Of a DNA stretch of 64,000 bases, positions 1-10,009 are shown one piece after another. A model generated the notes under the pieces. It was not told the origin of the DNA, did not search any database, and saw nothing but the letters and a program-made list of their open reading frames with translations. Position 1 is the first letter of the stretch. Each line of letters opens with the position of its first letter. A program made the position numbers and the translations under genes. This DNA comes from Campylobacter gracilis (GTDB lineage Bacteria; Campylobacterota; Campylobacteria; Campylobacterales; Campylobacteraceae): NCBI RefSeq assembly GCF_001190745.1, contig NZ_CP012196.1, positions 1,426,001-1,490,000 of the forward strand, read 5' to 3'.

Positions 1-1260
1 GTGCAGGCTCTACGCAATCTCGAAGATGACAAGATAAAATGGCTGTGGGTTCAGGTAAATAACCCGTGGCAGCAGATCGCCAACGCAAACCACTGGATCG
101 CCGCGGCGCGCGAGATGGATAACTTCATCGTAGTAAGCGACCCATATCCGGGACTAAGCGCAAAGGTAGCCGATCTAATCCTGCCAACCGCGATGATCTA
201 CGAAAAATGGGGCGCATACGGCAATGCCGAGCGCAGAACTCAGTGGTGGAGACAGCAGGTCCTTCCTGTGGGCGACGCGATGAGCGATACGTGGCAGATG
301 CTAGAGTTTTCCAAGCGCTTCAAACTCAAGGATTTCTGGGGCGAGGTTAAAGTAAATGATAAGCTTACGCTTCCAAACGTATTAGATAAAATTTCAGAAT
401 TCGGCTATACGCCAGAGACTACACTATTTGAAGTGCTCTTTGCAAACAAAGACGCTCAGGCTTTCGCTGCAAAGGATTCGATTATGGCAAGCTTCGATAA
501 CTCCGAAGTAAACGGCGACTCTCGTGGCGTAATTGGCAGCGACGGCAAAGAATTTAAAGGATATGGCTTTTTCATTCAAAAATATCTCTGGGAGGAATAC
601 CGAAAATTCGGCACCGGTCACGGACACGACCTAGCTGATTTCGATACATATCACCGAGTGCGTGGTCTTAGGTGGCCGGTCGTAGACGGCAAAGAAACGC
701 TTTGGCGCTTTAACGCTCAATACGATCCTTATGCCAAAAAAGCGGCTCCTGATAGCGACTTCGCCTTCTATGGCAACGCCAAAGCGGCGCTTCCTAGCGG
801 CGATCTGAAATCCGCTACTTCTGGCGAAGAAAAAACAAGCCTTGCCAATAAAGCTAAAATTTTCTTCCGTCCGTATATGGATCCTGTAGAAGTGCCAAGC
901 GAGGAGTATCCTTTCTGGTTATGTACGGGTCGCGTGCTAGAGCACTGGCATACGGGCACTATGACTATGCGCGTGCCAGAGCTTTATCGCGCGGTGCCTG
1001 AGGCAAGATGCTATATGAACGAAGCCGACGGCGCCAAAATTGGCGTACAACAAAACGAGATAGTGTGGATCGAGTCGCGCCGCGGCAAGGTAAAAGCGCG
1101 CGTAGATTTTCACGGACGTAACATTCCGCCGAAAGGGCTTATTTTCGTGCCGTTTTTTGACGAGAAGGTTTATATCAACCGCGTCACGCTCGATCATACC
1201 TGCCCGCTTTCAAAAGAGACCGACTACAAAAAATGCGCGGTTAAAATTTACAAGGCGTAA
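1..1260 (+). CDS. napA: Periplasmic nitrate reductase catalytic subunit NapA, C-terminal part
   Basis: Reduces nitrate to nitrite in the periplasm with a bis-MGD molybdenum cofactor and a 4Fe-4S cluster. Only the last 419 residues are in the window; the reading frame is open at base 1, so the GTG there is an ordinary codon and not the start. The visible part covers the later molybdopterin-binding region and the C-terminal cap domain, including the stretch [17 protein letters not shown] that contacts the cofactor in NapA-type enzymes. It is followed 3 bases later by napG, so it heads the nap operon. The N-terminal Tat signal and the cluster cysteines lie outside the window. Confidence 0.97.
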   Translation: MQALRNLEDDKIKWLWVQVNNPWQQIANANHWIAAAREMDNFIVVSDPYPGLSAKVADLILPTAMIYEKWGAYGNAERRTQWWRQQVLPVGDAMSDTWQMLEFSKRFKLKDFWGEVKVNDKLTLPNVLDKISEFGYTPETTLFEVLFANKDAQAFAAKDSIMASFDNSEVNGDSRGVIGSDGKEFKGYGFFIQKYLWEEYRKFGTGHGHDLADFDTYHRVRGLRWPVVDGKETLWRFNAQYDPYAKKAAPDSDFAFYGNAKAALPSGDLKSATSGEEKTSLANKAKIFFRPYMDPVEVPSEEYPFWLCTGRVLEHWHTGTMTMRVPELYRAVPEARCYMNEADGAKIGVQQNEIVWIESRRGKVKARVDFHGRNIPPKGLIFVPFFDEKVYINRVTLDHTCPLSKETDYKKCAVKIYKA

Positions 1261-1263
1261 ATT

Positions 1264-2022
1264 ATGGATAGGCGTGAGGTCTTAGGTATTCTTTCTTTAG
1301 CTGCGGGCATAGGCGTTCTGGGGCTAGGAGTCGCAAACTCCGGCGAGCATGCTAGACTCCGCCCGCCCGGAGCTATAAGCGAGAAAGAATTTCTTAGCAA
1401 ATGCCTAAGGTGCGGACTTTGTGTCGAGGCATGCCCCTTTGATACGCTTAAGCTCGCGAGCTTTTGCGATCACGCTATTGCAAACGGCACGCCGTTTTTT
1501 ATCCCGCGCGAAATTCCATGCTATATGTGCGACGACATACCTTGCGTCGCGGCCTGTCCTAGCGACGCACTAGATAAAAGCCTGGTAAGCGAAGACTCCA
1601 AGCTTAATGTGCGTCTATCCAAAATGGGCGTTGCGGTCATAGATACCGAGCATTGCATCGCTTATGCCGGTATTCAATGCGACGCGTGCGTGCGAAGCTG
1701 CCCCGTAATGGACAAGGCGCTCAGGATCGATTACCGTCACAACAACCGCACCGAAAAGCACGCCCTACTCGTGCCCGTCGTAGATAGCGACTACTGCACG
1801 GGTTGCGGCAAGTGCGAGCATGCCTGCGTCACAAAAAAGGCGGCTATCAGCGTCGTGGAACGCGAGCGCGTCATAGGAATTTCCAGCGATAACTACGTCA
1901 AAGGCTGGATCAAGGGCGACGACGCGAAGCTCAAGGACGCAGACACCAAAATCAAGCTCGATTCGCAAAAGAGCAAGGACTACTTAAACGAGGACGATCT
2001 AATGGAAGGGGCTAGGCAATGA
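1264..2022 (+). CDS. napG: Ferredoxin-type quinol dehydrogenase component NapG
   Basis: With NapH it passes electrons from menaquinol towards NapB/NapA. The 252-residue protein carries four cysteine clusters for 4Fe-4S centres: CLRCGLCVEACP, CYMCDDIPCVAACP, CDACVRSCP and CTGCGKCEHAC. The N-terminus MDRREVLG followed by a hydrophobic stretch looks like a Tat signal with an RR pair, fitting export of a folded iron-sulfur protein. It starts 3 bases after napA stops and its last 4 bases overlap napH (ATGA), so translation is coupled. Length is normal for the family. Confidence 0.96.
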   Translation: MDRREVLGILSLAAGIGVLGLGVANSGEHARLRPPGAISEKEFLSKCLRCGLCVEACPFDTLKLASFCDHAIANGTPFFIPREIPCYMCDDIPCVAACPSDALDKSLVSEDSKLNVRLSKMGVAVIDTEHCIAYAGIQCDACVRSCPVMDKALRIDYRHNNRTEKHALLVPVVDSDYCTGCGKCEHACVTKKAAISVVERERVIGISSDNYVKGWIKGDDAKLKDADTKIKLDSQKSKDYLNEDDLMEGARQ

Positions 2023-2828
2023 AATATACTATTTTAAGGCGTTTAAGCCAAATTTCTATTCTAGTCCTTTTTATTTTAGGAAATAATTTCGACTTCAAAG
2101 CCGCGAGCGAAAACGGAATTTTATCCGGAATTTTAAAGGGCAATCTAAGCTCGTCGAAACTTTTGGGCACGATTAATCTAAGCGATCCGTTTGCGACGGC
2201 GCAGATGCTGCTAGCTAGCTTTTCTTTGGGCGCTACGGCGGTTATCGGAGCGGTTATCGTAGGCGCATTTTATGCGCTCATAGCGCCGCGAGCATATTGC
2301 TCATGGGTCTGCCCGATAAATTTACTGACCGATCTTGCCGCCTGGCTTCGTAAAAGACTTGCCATAACGACTAGGATCGTTAGCGTAAACCGCAAGGCTC
2401 GCTACGTTCTAGCGGCACTGGCGCTCATTTGCAGCGGAGCTTTCGGCTTTGCGGCGTTTGAGAGCGTAAGCTTTATCTCGCTTTTCGCGCGCGCTGTCAT
2501 ATCGCTGAGTGCGAGTGCGTTTGCAATCGCGCTGCTGATCGTAGTTTTTGAAATTTTCGCAGGCGATCGCACGATCTGTTCGCGGCTATGCCCGCTCGGC
2601 GGATTTTGGGCGGTGCTTAGCTATTTTAGCATCATTCGCGTTCGCCACGAGATTGATAAATGCACGATGTGCGGCAAATGCAAAATGGTCTGCCCCGAAG
2701 TTCAGGTGCTTAAGATGGTTGGGCGCGAAAACGGGCGCGTTAGCAGCGAGTGCATCAGCTGCGGGCGCTGCATCGACGTATGCGACGACGATGCGTTAAA
2801 TTTTAGTATATTAGGAGTAAAAAAATGA
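2019..2828 (+). CDS. napH: Membrane quinol dehydrogenase component NapH
   Basis: Polytopic inner-membrane protein that oxidises menaquinol and hands electrons to NapG. The sequence shows about four membrane segments, two CxxxCP motifs on loops (CSWVCP, CSRLCP) and two C-terminal 4Fe-4S ferredoxin motifs (CTMCGKCKMVCP, CISCGRCIDVC), the usual NapH layout at 269 residues. It overlaps napG by 4 bases at its start and napB by 4 bases at its end. The order G-H-B is typical of epsilonproteobacterial nap operons. Confidence 0.96.
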   Translation: MKYTILRRLSQISILVLFILGNNFDFKAASENGILSGILKGNLSSSKLLGTINLSDPFATAQMLLASFSLGATAVIGAVIVGAFYALIAPRAYCSWVCPINLLTDLAAWLRKRLAITTRIVSVNRKARYVLAALALICSGAFGFAAFESVSFISLFARAVISLSASAFAIALLIVVFEIFAGDRTICSRLCPLGGFWAVLSYFSIIRVRHEIDKCTMCGKCKMVCPEVQVLKMVGRENGRVSSECISCGRCIDVCDDDALNFSILGVKK

Positions 2829-3358
2829 AAAAAATGGTTTTAGGCTTGGCTCTTGCATGCTGTGCGGCGCTATTTGCCGCGGACAAGACGGCTTCTATAG
2901 ACGCCGACAGCTTGGGCTTTATAAAAAGCGTGGACGAATCGGCGCAAAATAAAAATTCCCTGCCCGATTTCAAATATAGCGAGGACGCTCCGGGCGCCGC
3001 TTCGAAAATCGAGCGCAGCTTCGAAAACGCTCCGCCGCTCATACCGCACAGCCTAGAGGGGCTTGTACCGATCACAAAGGATAACAATATGTGCATAACC
3101 TGCCATATGCCCGATGTCGCTAAGGATGTAGGTTCTACGCCGATCCCAAAAAGCCACTTGGTGGACTTTCGCACAGGCGCGGATCTAAACGGCACGCTAG
3201 CCGAGCAGCGCTTCAACTGCACGCAATGCCATGTACCGCAAGCCCAAACCAATCCGCTAGTGAAAAATAATTTTAAGGCTGATTTTAGCAGGTTTAGCGA
3301 CGCAAATTCCACTTCTAATCTCATAGATACGCTAAATCAAGGCGCCGAGGTTGAGTAG
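2825..3358 (+). CDS. napB: Periplasmic diheme cytochrome c NapB
   Basis: Small electron-transfer subunit that feeds NapA. The 177-residue product starts with a Sec signal peptide (MKKMVLGLALACCAALFAA) and holds two CxxCH heme c sites, CITCH and CTQCH, as expected for NapB. It overlaps napH by 4 bases and is followed by napL after 9 bases. Nothing unusual in length or motifs. Confidence 0.96.
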   Translation: MKKMVLGLALACCAALFAADKTASIDADSLGFIKSVDESAQNKNSLPDFKYSEDAPGAASKIERSFENAPPLIPHSLEGLVPITKDNNMCITCHMPDVAKDVGSTPIPKSHLVDFRTGADLNGTLAEQRFNCTQCHVPQAQTNPLVKNNFKADFSRFSDANSTSNLIDTLNQGAEVE

Positions 3359-3367
3359 GAGCGCGCG

Positions 3368-4555
3368 ATGAAATTTTTACCACCGCTGCTACTTTGCGCC
3401 TGCTTCATCTATGCCGGCAACGGCGTCGCGGCACCTAGCGGTGCTGTGGGCATAGATGCGCCTGCAAAGATCAAACACGCTAGATTCATACTAGAGCTTG
3501 ACGCAAATGTCGCGGTGCTAAAAAATCTAGACGGCGAAATTTACGCAGGGCTTGACAACGGCAAGCTCTATAAAATCACCATTAACTCCGCGGAGAATTC
3601 CGCGCGAAATTCTGCAACCGGTCAAAATTTTGCAGATCAAAATTCCGATGCGGCGCAGAATTTCAATGCTAAAGCAAGCGTAAATTCCACGGGAAATTCC
3701 ACCGCAAATTCCGCTGCCGTAAATTCTTTAGCAAATTCCGCGAAGCAAAATTCTGCCGAAAATTCTACGACATTAAATTCTGCCTCTAATTTCGCCTCGG
3801 GCGCAATATCCAAGACGCTAATTTTCGCCCTGCCCTCGTCCAAAAATTACCTAGACGAGCCGATGGGCGCTACCATATTCGACGTCGATAAACTAGGCGA
3901 AAAATACGCATTTTTATATAACGGCGACGCGTTTGAAAAGATGCTGGGCATATTTGCGGGCGGCAAGATCACGCATTATAAGCTACCGATGACGGGGATT
4001 AAAAATGTCTATTTCTACGACGAAAATACCGTGATTTTGCTAGGTCTTGGTAGCGAAATTTTATACTTCGACCTACCTAGCGGCAAGGTAAGCTTCGAGC
4101 AAAAGCTTACCATCGCATCTTTGGGCGGCAGCGCTTACGACCGCGCTAGCGGGACGCTGCTAATCTCGTGCGAGGGCGGCATCGTGTTTTATTTCGACGC
4201 GAAAGCGAAAAAACTTATGAGCCAAAAGTCCTTGCACAAGGACGGGATCTACTCCGTGGCGCTACTTGGCGATCGTATGATGAGCGGCTCGAACGATAAA
4301 GAAAGATCGTGCTACTACGAAAACGGCGATTTCGCTAAATTTTATAACGCCCGTTTTGCAGTTTTTGCCGTGGCGCTAAGCCCCGAGCTGGGCGCTTTTA
4401 CCGTTGGTAACGGCGTGCGCGTAATCGATAAAGCAGGCGAGATCGTCCGCAGCATCGAGCTAGATAACGATATCATCAACTATCTGCTTTTCGAAGGAGA
4501 TTATCTCGTGGGCTCGGGGTACAATAGATATATCTACTTTTGGGAGCTAAAATGA
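3368..4555 (+). CDS. napL: NapL-like periplasmic beta-propeller protein
   Basis: NapL is found in epsilonproteobacterial nap operons; its precise function is not settled, and it is thought to help nitrate reductase maturation. The product has a signal peptide and, after residue 150, repeated short beta-strand blocks like a WD40-type propeller. Residues about 73-147 (bases 3584-3809) are a low-complexity insert made of NSA/NST/NFA triplets encoded by repeats of AAATTCYGC; this is absent from the regular propeller fold and looks like expansion of a short DNA repeat. RBS GGAGCG precedes the ATG. Its stop overlaps the napD start (ATGA). Assignment rests on position and overall fold pattern. Confidence 0.85.
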   Translation: MKFLPPLLLCACFIYAGNGVAAPSGAVGIDAPAKIKHARFILELDANVAVLKNLDGEIYAGLDNGKLYKITINSAENSARNSATGQNFADQNSDAAQNFNAKASVNSTGNSTANSAAVNSLANSAKQNSAENSTTLNSASNFASGAISKTLIFALPSSKNYLDEPMGATIFDVDKLGEKYAFLYNGDAFEKMLGIFAGGKITHYKLPMTGIKNVYFYDENTVILLGLGSEILYFDLPSGKVSFEQKLTIASLGGSAYDRASGTLLISCEGGIVFYFDAKAKKLMSQKSLHKDGIYSVALLGDRMMSGSNDKERSCYYENGDFAKFYNARFAVFAVALSPELGAFTVGNGVRVIDKAGEIVRSIELDNDIINYLLFEGDYLVGSGYNRYIYFWELK

Positions 4556-4887
4556 ATATTTCAAGCGTCGTGATCTATCTGGACGCAAATACCGACGTAG
4601 CGGCGTTTCGCAAGCAGCTGCAAAGTATCGACGGCTGCGAGTTTGTAGCATGTGAGGACGGCAAGGCAGTAGCCACGATTAGCGCGGAGAGCTTCGAGGA
4701 CGAGATCGCCGCATTTCGCGCGATAGAAGCCATAGAAGGCGTAAGCGAGGCGATGATGATCTACTCATACTCCGATCTGGACGCAGATATCGCCGCGGCA
4801 AACTCCGATAACGGCGAGCAGATAATGCGAGAGCTGGACAAAAAAGACCTGAGCCAGATCAAATACGGCGGCAAGGTACGGGTCTAA
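4552..4887 (+). CDS. napD: NapD, maturation chaperone for NapA
   Basis: NapD binds the twin-arginine signal of NapA in the cytoplasm and holds back export until the cofactor is inserted. The small alpha/beta protein begins MNISSVVIYL, typical of NapD (edge strand that binds the signal peptide). I place the start at the ATG at 4552, which overlaps the napL stop as ATGA, instead of the upstream TTG at 4540; this gives 111 residues. Last gene of the operon; no clear terminator hairpin with a T-run follows. Confidence 0.9.
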   Translation: MNISSVVIYLDANTDVAAFRKQLQSIDGCEFVACEDGKAVATISAESFEDEIAAFRAIEAIEGVSEAMMIYSYSDLDADIAAANSDNGEQIMRELDKKDLSQIKYGGKVRV

Positions 4888-5721
4888 ACCGCCGCCGCCA
4901 TATTCGCGCTTTTTGTCTAAATTTTATATTTTCGGCGATCTCTGCGTCACTCGGTAAAATTTTTTGTATAAATTTTATCCGCACCCACGAAATTTGAAAT
5001 TTTTTCTAACTCATCTTTACCGCTTCTAGCCTATTTTTGTATCTCTAGCCCGACGCCGCTTTTGCGCTCCTAGCCGACTTTTATGCTTTTGATCCACCAC
5101 CTTGCGTTTAGCCATAAATTTAAATCTACAATTAGACTCTATGACGATACGGAATTTTAAAAGCGACGGACGGATTAAATTTATGAAATTTATGTGCAAG
5201 ACGATGCTTTGCGCCGCATAAAAAAACATGCCGTACCAAAATCAGACGTCGCGACGCCCGTCTGCTTGAGGTGCCGCTATAAAATACGGCTACCTGAGCG
5301 CCGACCGCTGGCAGAAACTACTTCCGCGCGCGGCTTGAGATGCGCCGCAGTAAAACATCGAGCTAGCTCGGCCGCCGTCAAACACGCTAAATTTATCGCG
5401 CGTATTGCTCTTTAGTATCGCGGCCATTCATTCGGCACACAGGCTTGCGGCACAGATAAGAATTTTTTAAATTTCAAAACAAGAGCATAAATTTTAAAAT
5501 TCCTAGGCGTAGAAATTCCGCGCCGAAGCTAAATTTTAAAATTTATACTGCGGGCACTCAAAGAGAATTAGCGGTACGCCGAAATTAAAATTTGCCTTTA
5601 AATTTAAAGCCTTTAAGCCCGCGCAAGAGCGCGAACGGACAAAAAGCCGCCAGGACATGTTAGGCATTGCGCTTTACGAGCGATATTTTCATAAATTTAA
5701 AAATGCCAAGCGGCGCAAGCC
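4888..5721. other. Gene-free stretch of about 830 bp
   Basis: Short open frames on both strands have no recognisable protein character. The DNA is rich in AAATTTTA/TAAAATTT words separated by GC-rich stretches. No RNA gene or clear terminator was seen. Confidence 0.6.
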
Positions 5722-7125
5722 TTACTCGAATTCTATCTTTTTTAGATAATCGTATAAATTTAGCACCGCGATAAATAGCGTTAAAATCGCGGGCCCCAAA
5801 ATCACGCCCCAGAACCCAAACGTGCTGATGCCCGAAAGCATCGAGAAGAAGATCAGCATCTCGTTGATGTTTGCGGGGTTTTCTACTAAGCGCGAGTTGA
5901 TAAATTTTATCACGAGCGGCTTTACGAAGCTGTCCGCGAGCGTCGAAATTAGTATCACGCAATACGCCATTATCACGATCGCGCCCGAGGTGCTGCCCCC
6001 CGCTAGCACGTATAGCGCAGTGGGTACATAGATGAGCGCGCCGCCGACTGCGGGGATGAGCGAGCAGAAGGCAAAAAGCACCCCCATCAGTAGCGCGTCA
6101 AAGCCGAAGATCCCCGCGATGATCGAAAACAAAAAGCCCTGCAATACGGCGTTGAAGATGGTCGAATAAAACACGACGCTCATCGTATTTGCCGTCTCGG
6201 AAAAGATATAATCGATCTGCGCGGGCTCGACGGGTAGAATTTTTTTGAAAAAGCGCTTGAAGCTCTCGCCGTAGAGGTATGCAAAAAAGCAAAACACGAT
6301 GATGAGCACCATATCGACGATAAATTTCGCGCTGGATTTCCCGACGACCGAGAGGTAGGAGATGATCTGCTTCGCCACGCCCGCGACGTCTAGGTTTGCC
6401 AAAAACGAGCGAAACTGCGTATTAAATTTTTCAAAAGGCCCGGGCAGCCTGATGTCTAGGCTCTGAACGTAGCTAAGCGCGTCGTTTAGGCGCGCCATAT
6501 CGAAGCTCGCGGCGTTTTTGGCGATCTCGATCACTGCATAGATGAATGGTACGAAAAAAAGCGCGCAGAGTAAAAACAGGCTAAGCACCGAGGCTAGCGT
6601 GCGCCTGCCGCGGCACAGCTTGGTTACTTTAGCGTGCAGACCCGAGGTCGCTACCGCCATCAGCACGCCGATTACGATCACCATCAAAAATGGCGAGAAC
6701 AGATAGATCACACAGCAAAACATCAGCAAGGTTGCGCCGATAAAAAATATCTTGTTCGTTTTCGCGCGCCCGCTAGCCTTGGCAAGACCTGCTTTCACAC
6801 CCGCAGCAGCTCCTGAAGCGGCAGCGGCGCCTAGCGCGGAAGCATTAGCCGAGAAGGTTTCGTTGGCTTCGGCAGCGTCGCTAAATGCAGCCGCACCGGC
6901 AGATGAAGCTTTGTCGGTTTTGACCCGGTTTTTGCTTTTATTTTCGGCGCCGATTTTAGCTCTTTTTTCGGCGGCGGCTTCGATTTTGCCCTCCTCATTA
7001 TTTACGGTCTGATTTTCGATGAAATTTCGAGCCTCACTTTTGGCGTTATTCTCGGCGTTGTTTTGAGCCACGTTTTCAGCCAGATTTTCGTTGCGGCTTG
7101 CGGCGTTGTCTTTTGGCGTCGGCAA
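5722..7125 (-). CDS. AI-2E/PerM family membrane transporter with long low-complexity N-terminus
   Basis: Member of the AI-2E transporter (UPF0118/PerM) family, inner-membrane proteins with about eight helices; members have been linked to autoinducer-2 or Na+/H+ export, and the substrate here cannot be told from sequence. The membrane core runs from about residue 125 to the end and includes the family's late stretch with FWGVILGPAILTLF. Residues 1 to 125 are a hydrophilic A/N/E/K-rich tail with repeated NEN/AEN/NAK units that is not part of the family. I chose the TTG start at 7125 because AAGGAT lies 6 bases upstream. Monocistronic, followed by gene-free DNA. Confidence 0.85.
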   Translation of the reverse strand: MPTPKDNAASRNENLAENVAQNNAENNAKSEARNFIENQTVNNEEGKIEAAAEKRAKIGAENKSKNRVKTDKASSAGAAAFSDAAEANETFSANASALGAAAASGAAAGVKAGLAKASGRAKTNKIFFIGATLLMFCCVIYLFSPFLMVIVIGVLMAVATSGLHAKVTKLCRGRRTLASVLSLFLLCALFFVPFIYAVIEIAKNAASFDMARLNDALSYVQSLDIRLPGPFEKFNTQFRSFLANLDVAGVAKQIISYLSVVGKSSAKFIVDMVLIIVFCFFAYLYGESFKRFFKKILPVEPAQIDYIFSETANTMSVVFYSTIFNAVLQGFLFSIIAGIFGFDALLMGVLFAFCSLIPAVGGALIYVPTALYVLAGGSTSGAIVIMAYCVILISTLADSFVKPLVIKFINSRLVENPANINEMLIFFSMLSGISTFGFWGVILGPAILTLFIAVLNLYDYLKKIEFE

Positions 7126-7320
7126 ATTTTATCCTTTTGAAATTTGATGAGCTATTTTATAAATTTTTTTATCAGATTTCGATTAAATTTTGAAATTTCA
7201 TAAAATTTACGAGCGGCGTTCTCGTGCATTTTCAACATACAGCGCGCTATACGACATATACACGGATCGTACTTAATTTATGAAAATAGCGCATAGCTCG
7301 AACATACATCAAAAACAGAT

Positions 7321-7764
7321 GTGTGCTCCTATGCCGCATTCGAGCCCTGCGCGCATCGCGGCAGGACCCCGTCTTGCGCCGAGCTTTTGGCACAGCTCGG
7401 ACTATCTCGCGTGGTAATTGGTACGCGCGATACGAACGCGCAGGCTGCGGGCGGCGCGGAAATTTTACTCTGCGGGGGCATAGAGGTGAAATTTGACGTT
7501 TGCCATGCCGCGGCGGAGGAGCTTGCGGAGCCGTTTTATCTGGCGCGCGAGGGCGGATTTTGCTTCATTAAAATCAATGTCGCGCTAAATGGCGCGGTGC
7601 ATGGGCGGATCGGCAGCGAGAAGCAGCGCGCGTTCGTGCACGAGCTGCGTGGCGTGTGCGACTACGTAGGCGTGGGCGGACAGACCGTGCGCGCCGACAG
7701 ACCGAATTGGATGCTCCAGCCGAACTTTGGCGACAAGTCGTCGACCAATCACATAAAAGAGTAA
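7321..7764 (+). pseudogene. Remnant of ribD (riboflavin deaminase/reductase)
   Basis: The frame keeps the second zinc motif of the RibD deaminase domain (EPCAHRGRTPSC), then a region like the deaminase end (GGAEILLCGGIEVKFDV) and the start of the reductase domain (FIKINVALNGAVHGRIG, later GQTVRADRP). The first half of the deaminase domain with its HAE motif is missing upstream and the reductase ends after a few dozen residues, so 147 of an expected 320-360 residues remain. There is no RBS at the GTG used as first codon. I infer a decayed copy; an intact ribD must lie elsewhere if riboflavin is made. Confidence 0.7.
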
Positions 7765-8077
7765 AAAAAGCGAGCTTGTAGGCGACAAGTGGAGTGCGAG
7801 AGCGATTATGACGACGGCTGATGATCTAGAACGTAGGGCGACGAATGCGGACCATTTGCTTTTTTGAAATCAATTTTGCGCTTAAATGAGTCGGTAAATA
7901 AATCAAGATCGTAGGCAAACGACAGATTGACGAATAACCGACGCAGTAAGCGTACAGACGACTATACTTCGCTTTCAATGAGCAGAAGGCCTAGCTTATC
8001 AATGAGTACGCGAAGGCAGATCATTAAAGCTCACGCAGCAAAACTCTGCGCTTTATTAAAAATTTTAAACCCGCAGA
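7765..8077. other. Gene-free stretch after the ribD remnant
   Basis: About 310 bp with no plausible gene. It may hold further decayed ribD sequence, but I could not trace a reading frame through it. Confidence 0.45.
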
Positions 8078-9094
8078 TCACTCCTCAAACAGATTTCTCT
8101 CCGCGGTCTTTAGCACGCGACCGAGCGCCTCGCGCGCCTTATCGGTTGCGATGCGGCCTTTGGCTGTTTTTTCGATGTAGCCGTTAGCGAGCAGATAGGG
8201 CTCGATGACATCCTCGATCGTGCCCTCATCCTCGCTAAGCGCCGCCGCGATCGTGCTAAGCCCCAAGGCACGGTGCTTGGCGTCAAATAAAATTTCCAAA
8301 TATTTTATATCCATCTCGTCAAAGCCCTGCTCGTCCACGCCCAGCGCTTCAAGCCCTTCGCGCGCGCGATCGTGCGAGATAGCGCCCTCATCGCGCACCT
8401 CGGCAAAATCGCGTATGCGGCGCAGTAGCCGTAGCGCAATACGCGGAGTACCGCGGGAGCGACGCGCGATCTCGGCGCTGGCGTCGGCTGCGCTCTCCTT
8501 GCCGAGCTTAACCGAAGCGATCTGCACTATCCGCGCAAGCTCGGCGTGCGTGTAAAACTGCAAGCGAAACTGCATGCCGAAGCGATCCCGCAGCGGCGCC
8601 GAGATCATGCCCGCGCGCGTCGTGGCGCCGATGAGCGTGAAGTGCGGAATGTCGATCTTGATGGTCTGCGCGGCGGGGCCCGAGCCGATGATGATGTCGA
8701 GGCGGAAGTCCTCCATCGCCGAATACAGCACCTCCTCGATCGCGGGGCTTAGGCGGTGGATCTCGTCGATGAAAAGCACGTCGCCGCTTTGCAGGTTCGT
8801 TAAAATCGCCGCCAGATCGCCCGCCTTTTCGATCATCGGCGCGGCGGTGACCTTGATGGCGGCGCCCATTTGAGCGGCGATGATGTGCGCTAGCGTGGTT
8901 TTGCCAAGCCCCGGCGGCCCGTAGAAAAGCACGTGATCGAGCACGTCGGCGCGCTTTTTTGCCGCGGCGATCGCGATAGCTAGGTTTGATTTGATCTTCT
9001 CCTGACCCACGTAATCCTCGAAGCTCGACGGGCGCAGCGAGCTCTCCACGCTTTCATCAAGCTGCATTTTTTCGATCTCTACAATTCTATCCAT
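8078..9094 (-). CDS. ruvB: Holliday junction branch migration helicase RuvB
   Basis: AAA+ ATPase motor that drives RuvA-bound Holliday junctions during recombinational repair. The 338-residue protein shows Walker [10 protein letters not shown] near residue 60, Walker B DEIHR, the sensor region GATTRAG and the C-terminal winged-helix domain with [12 protein letters not shown]. Length and all motifs are normal. AAGAG sits before the ATG. It stands alone, without ruvA or ruvC beside it. Confidence 0.97.
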   Translation of the reverse strand: MDRIVEIEKMQLDESVESSLRPSSFEDYVGQEKIKSNLAIAIAAAKKRADVLDHVLFYGPPGLGKTTLAHIIAAQMGAAIKVTAAPMIEKAGDLAAILTNLQSGDVLFIDEIHRLSPAIEEVLYSAMEDFRLDIIIGSGPAAQTIKIDIPHFTLIGATTRAGMISAPLRDRFGMQFRLQFYTHAELARIVQIASVKLGKESAADASAEIARRSRGTPRIALRLLRRIRDFAEVRDEGAISHDRAREGLEALGVDEQGFDEMDIKYLEILFDAKHRALGLSTIAAALSEDEGTIEDVIEPYLLANGYIEKTAKGRIATDKAREALGRVLKTAERNLFEE

Positions 9095-10009
9095 AATTTC
9101 TCTTTAATAGTTTTTAAAATTTTAGCAAGTGTAGCGAAAAATGGCTAAATTTTGACAATTTTTAAGGGACGGATCTTTGCGGGCGGAATAAAATTTGCCG
9201 CGCGGAATTTTACGGTACGCGCTTAGGACTGGGGGTAAAAAGCAGAGTACCCGTCGCGAAATACTGCGAAATTTTAGCGCGACGTTTTAAGGCTATGCTC
9301 ATGCCGCCGCGCCCGCTATGCCTTAGTGCGGAATTTTATTGTGGCGGCTCCTAAACAGCGCGCGGGTCGCTAACTGCGCTAAATTTTACGGGGCAGAATT
9401 TTAATGCACATAATTTAAAGTATAAAATTCCGCCTCGCAAAGTCCCGCTGCGCAGCGTGGAATTTTAGCGCGTAAAATGACCGCGGCATGAGGGGCGCAC
9501 AGAGGCTGCGAGCGGAATTTTAACGCGCAGAATTAAGACCAGCCGCGAAATCCACGAGAGACGGGCCGAACTCGGCGAAATTGTAGCGCGCGGAATAAAA
9601 GGGCAAAATTTAGCCGCTAGAAAATATGCGCGGGATTTTGCGATGTGAAATTTCAAGCCCAAGGGTTCGCGACGTGAAATTTGGCGCCCGGAATTTTGCG
9701 GCGATTTTGCCTCGTAGGATTTCGATGTTCTATACAAGCCGCCTATAACGGCCGTGAAAAACCGCGAAATTTTGCCTCGCGGAATTTTAATGCAGACTTT
9801 GCTTTTGCGGCGGCGAGGCTCTAAATTTTGCGCTTTAAGCTTTGCGGTACGCAGCCGACTAGAATTCTTCTATCTAACGAAGTCGGTTAAAATTTCGCGC
9901 GAGGTTTTTTCTTTCGCGACTGCTTGGAATTCGGCGCAGATTGAAAATTTACCGCTAAGCTTAACGCGGGCTCGTGCGATTAAATTTAGCCTCGTCACCT
10001 CGCGACGCC
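9095..10009. other. Gene-free stretch packed with GGAATTTTA-type words
   Basis: About 915 bp. Copies of (G)GAATTTTA, AAATTTTA and their complements recur every few dozen bases, joined by GC-rich segments such as GCGCG. The two open frames here (9465-9737 minus, 9754-10029 plus) are R/A-rich, lack an RBS and look like chance readings of the repeats. Confidence 0.6.

Noticed and set aside
5026..5415. Short open frames after napD
   Set aside because: No RBS and basic, random-looking composition on both strands.
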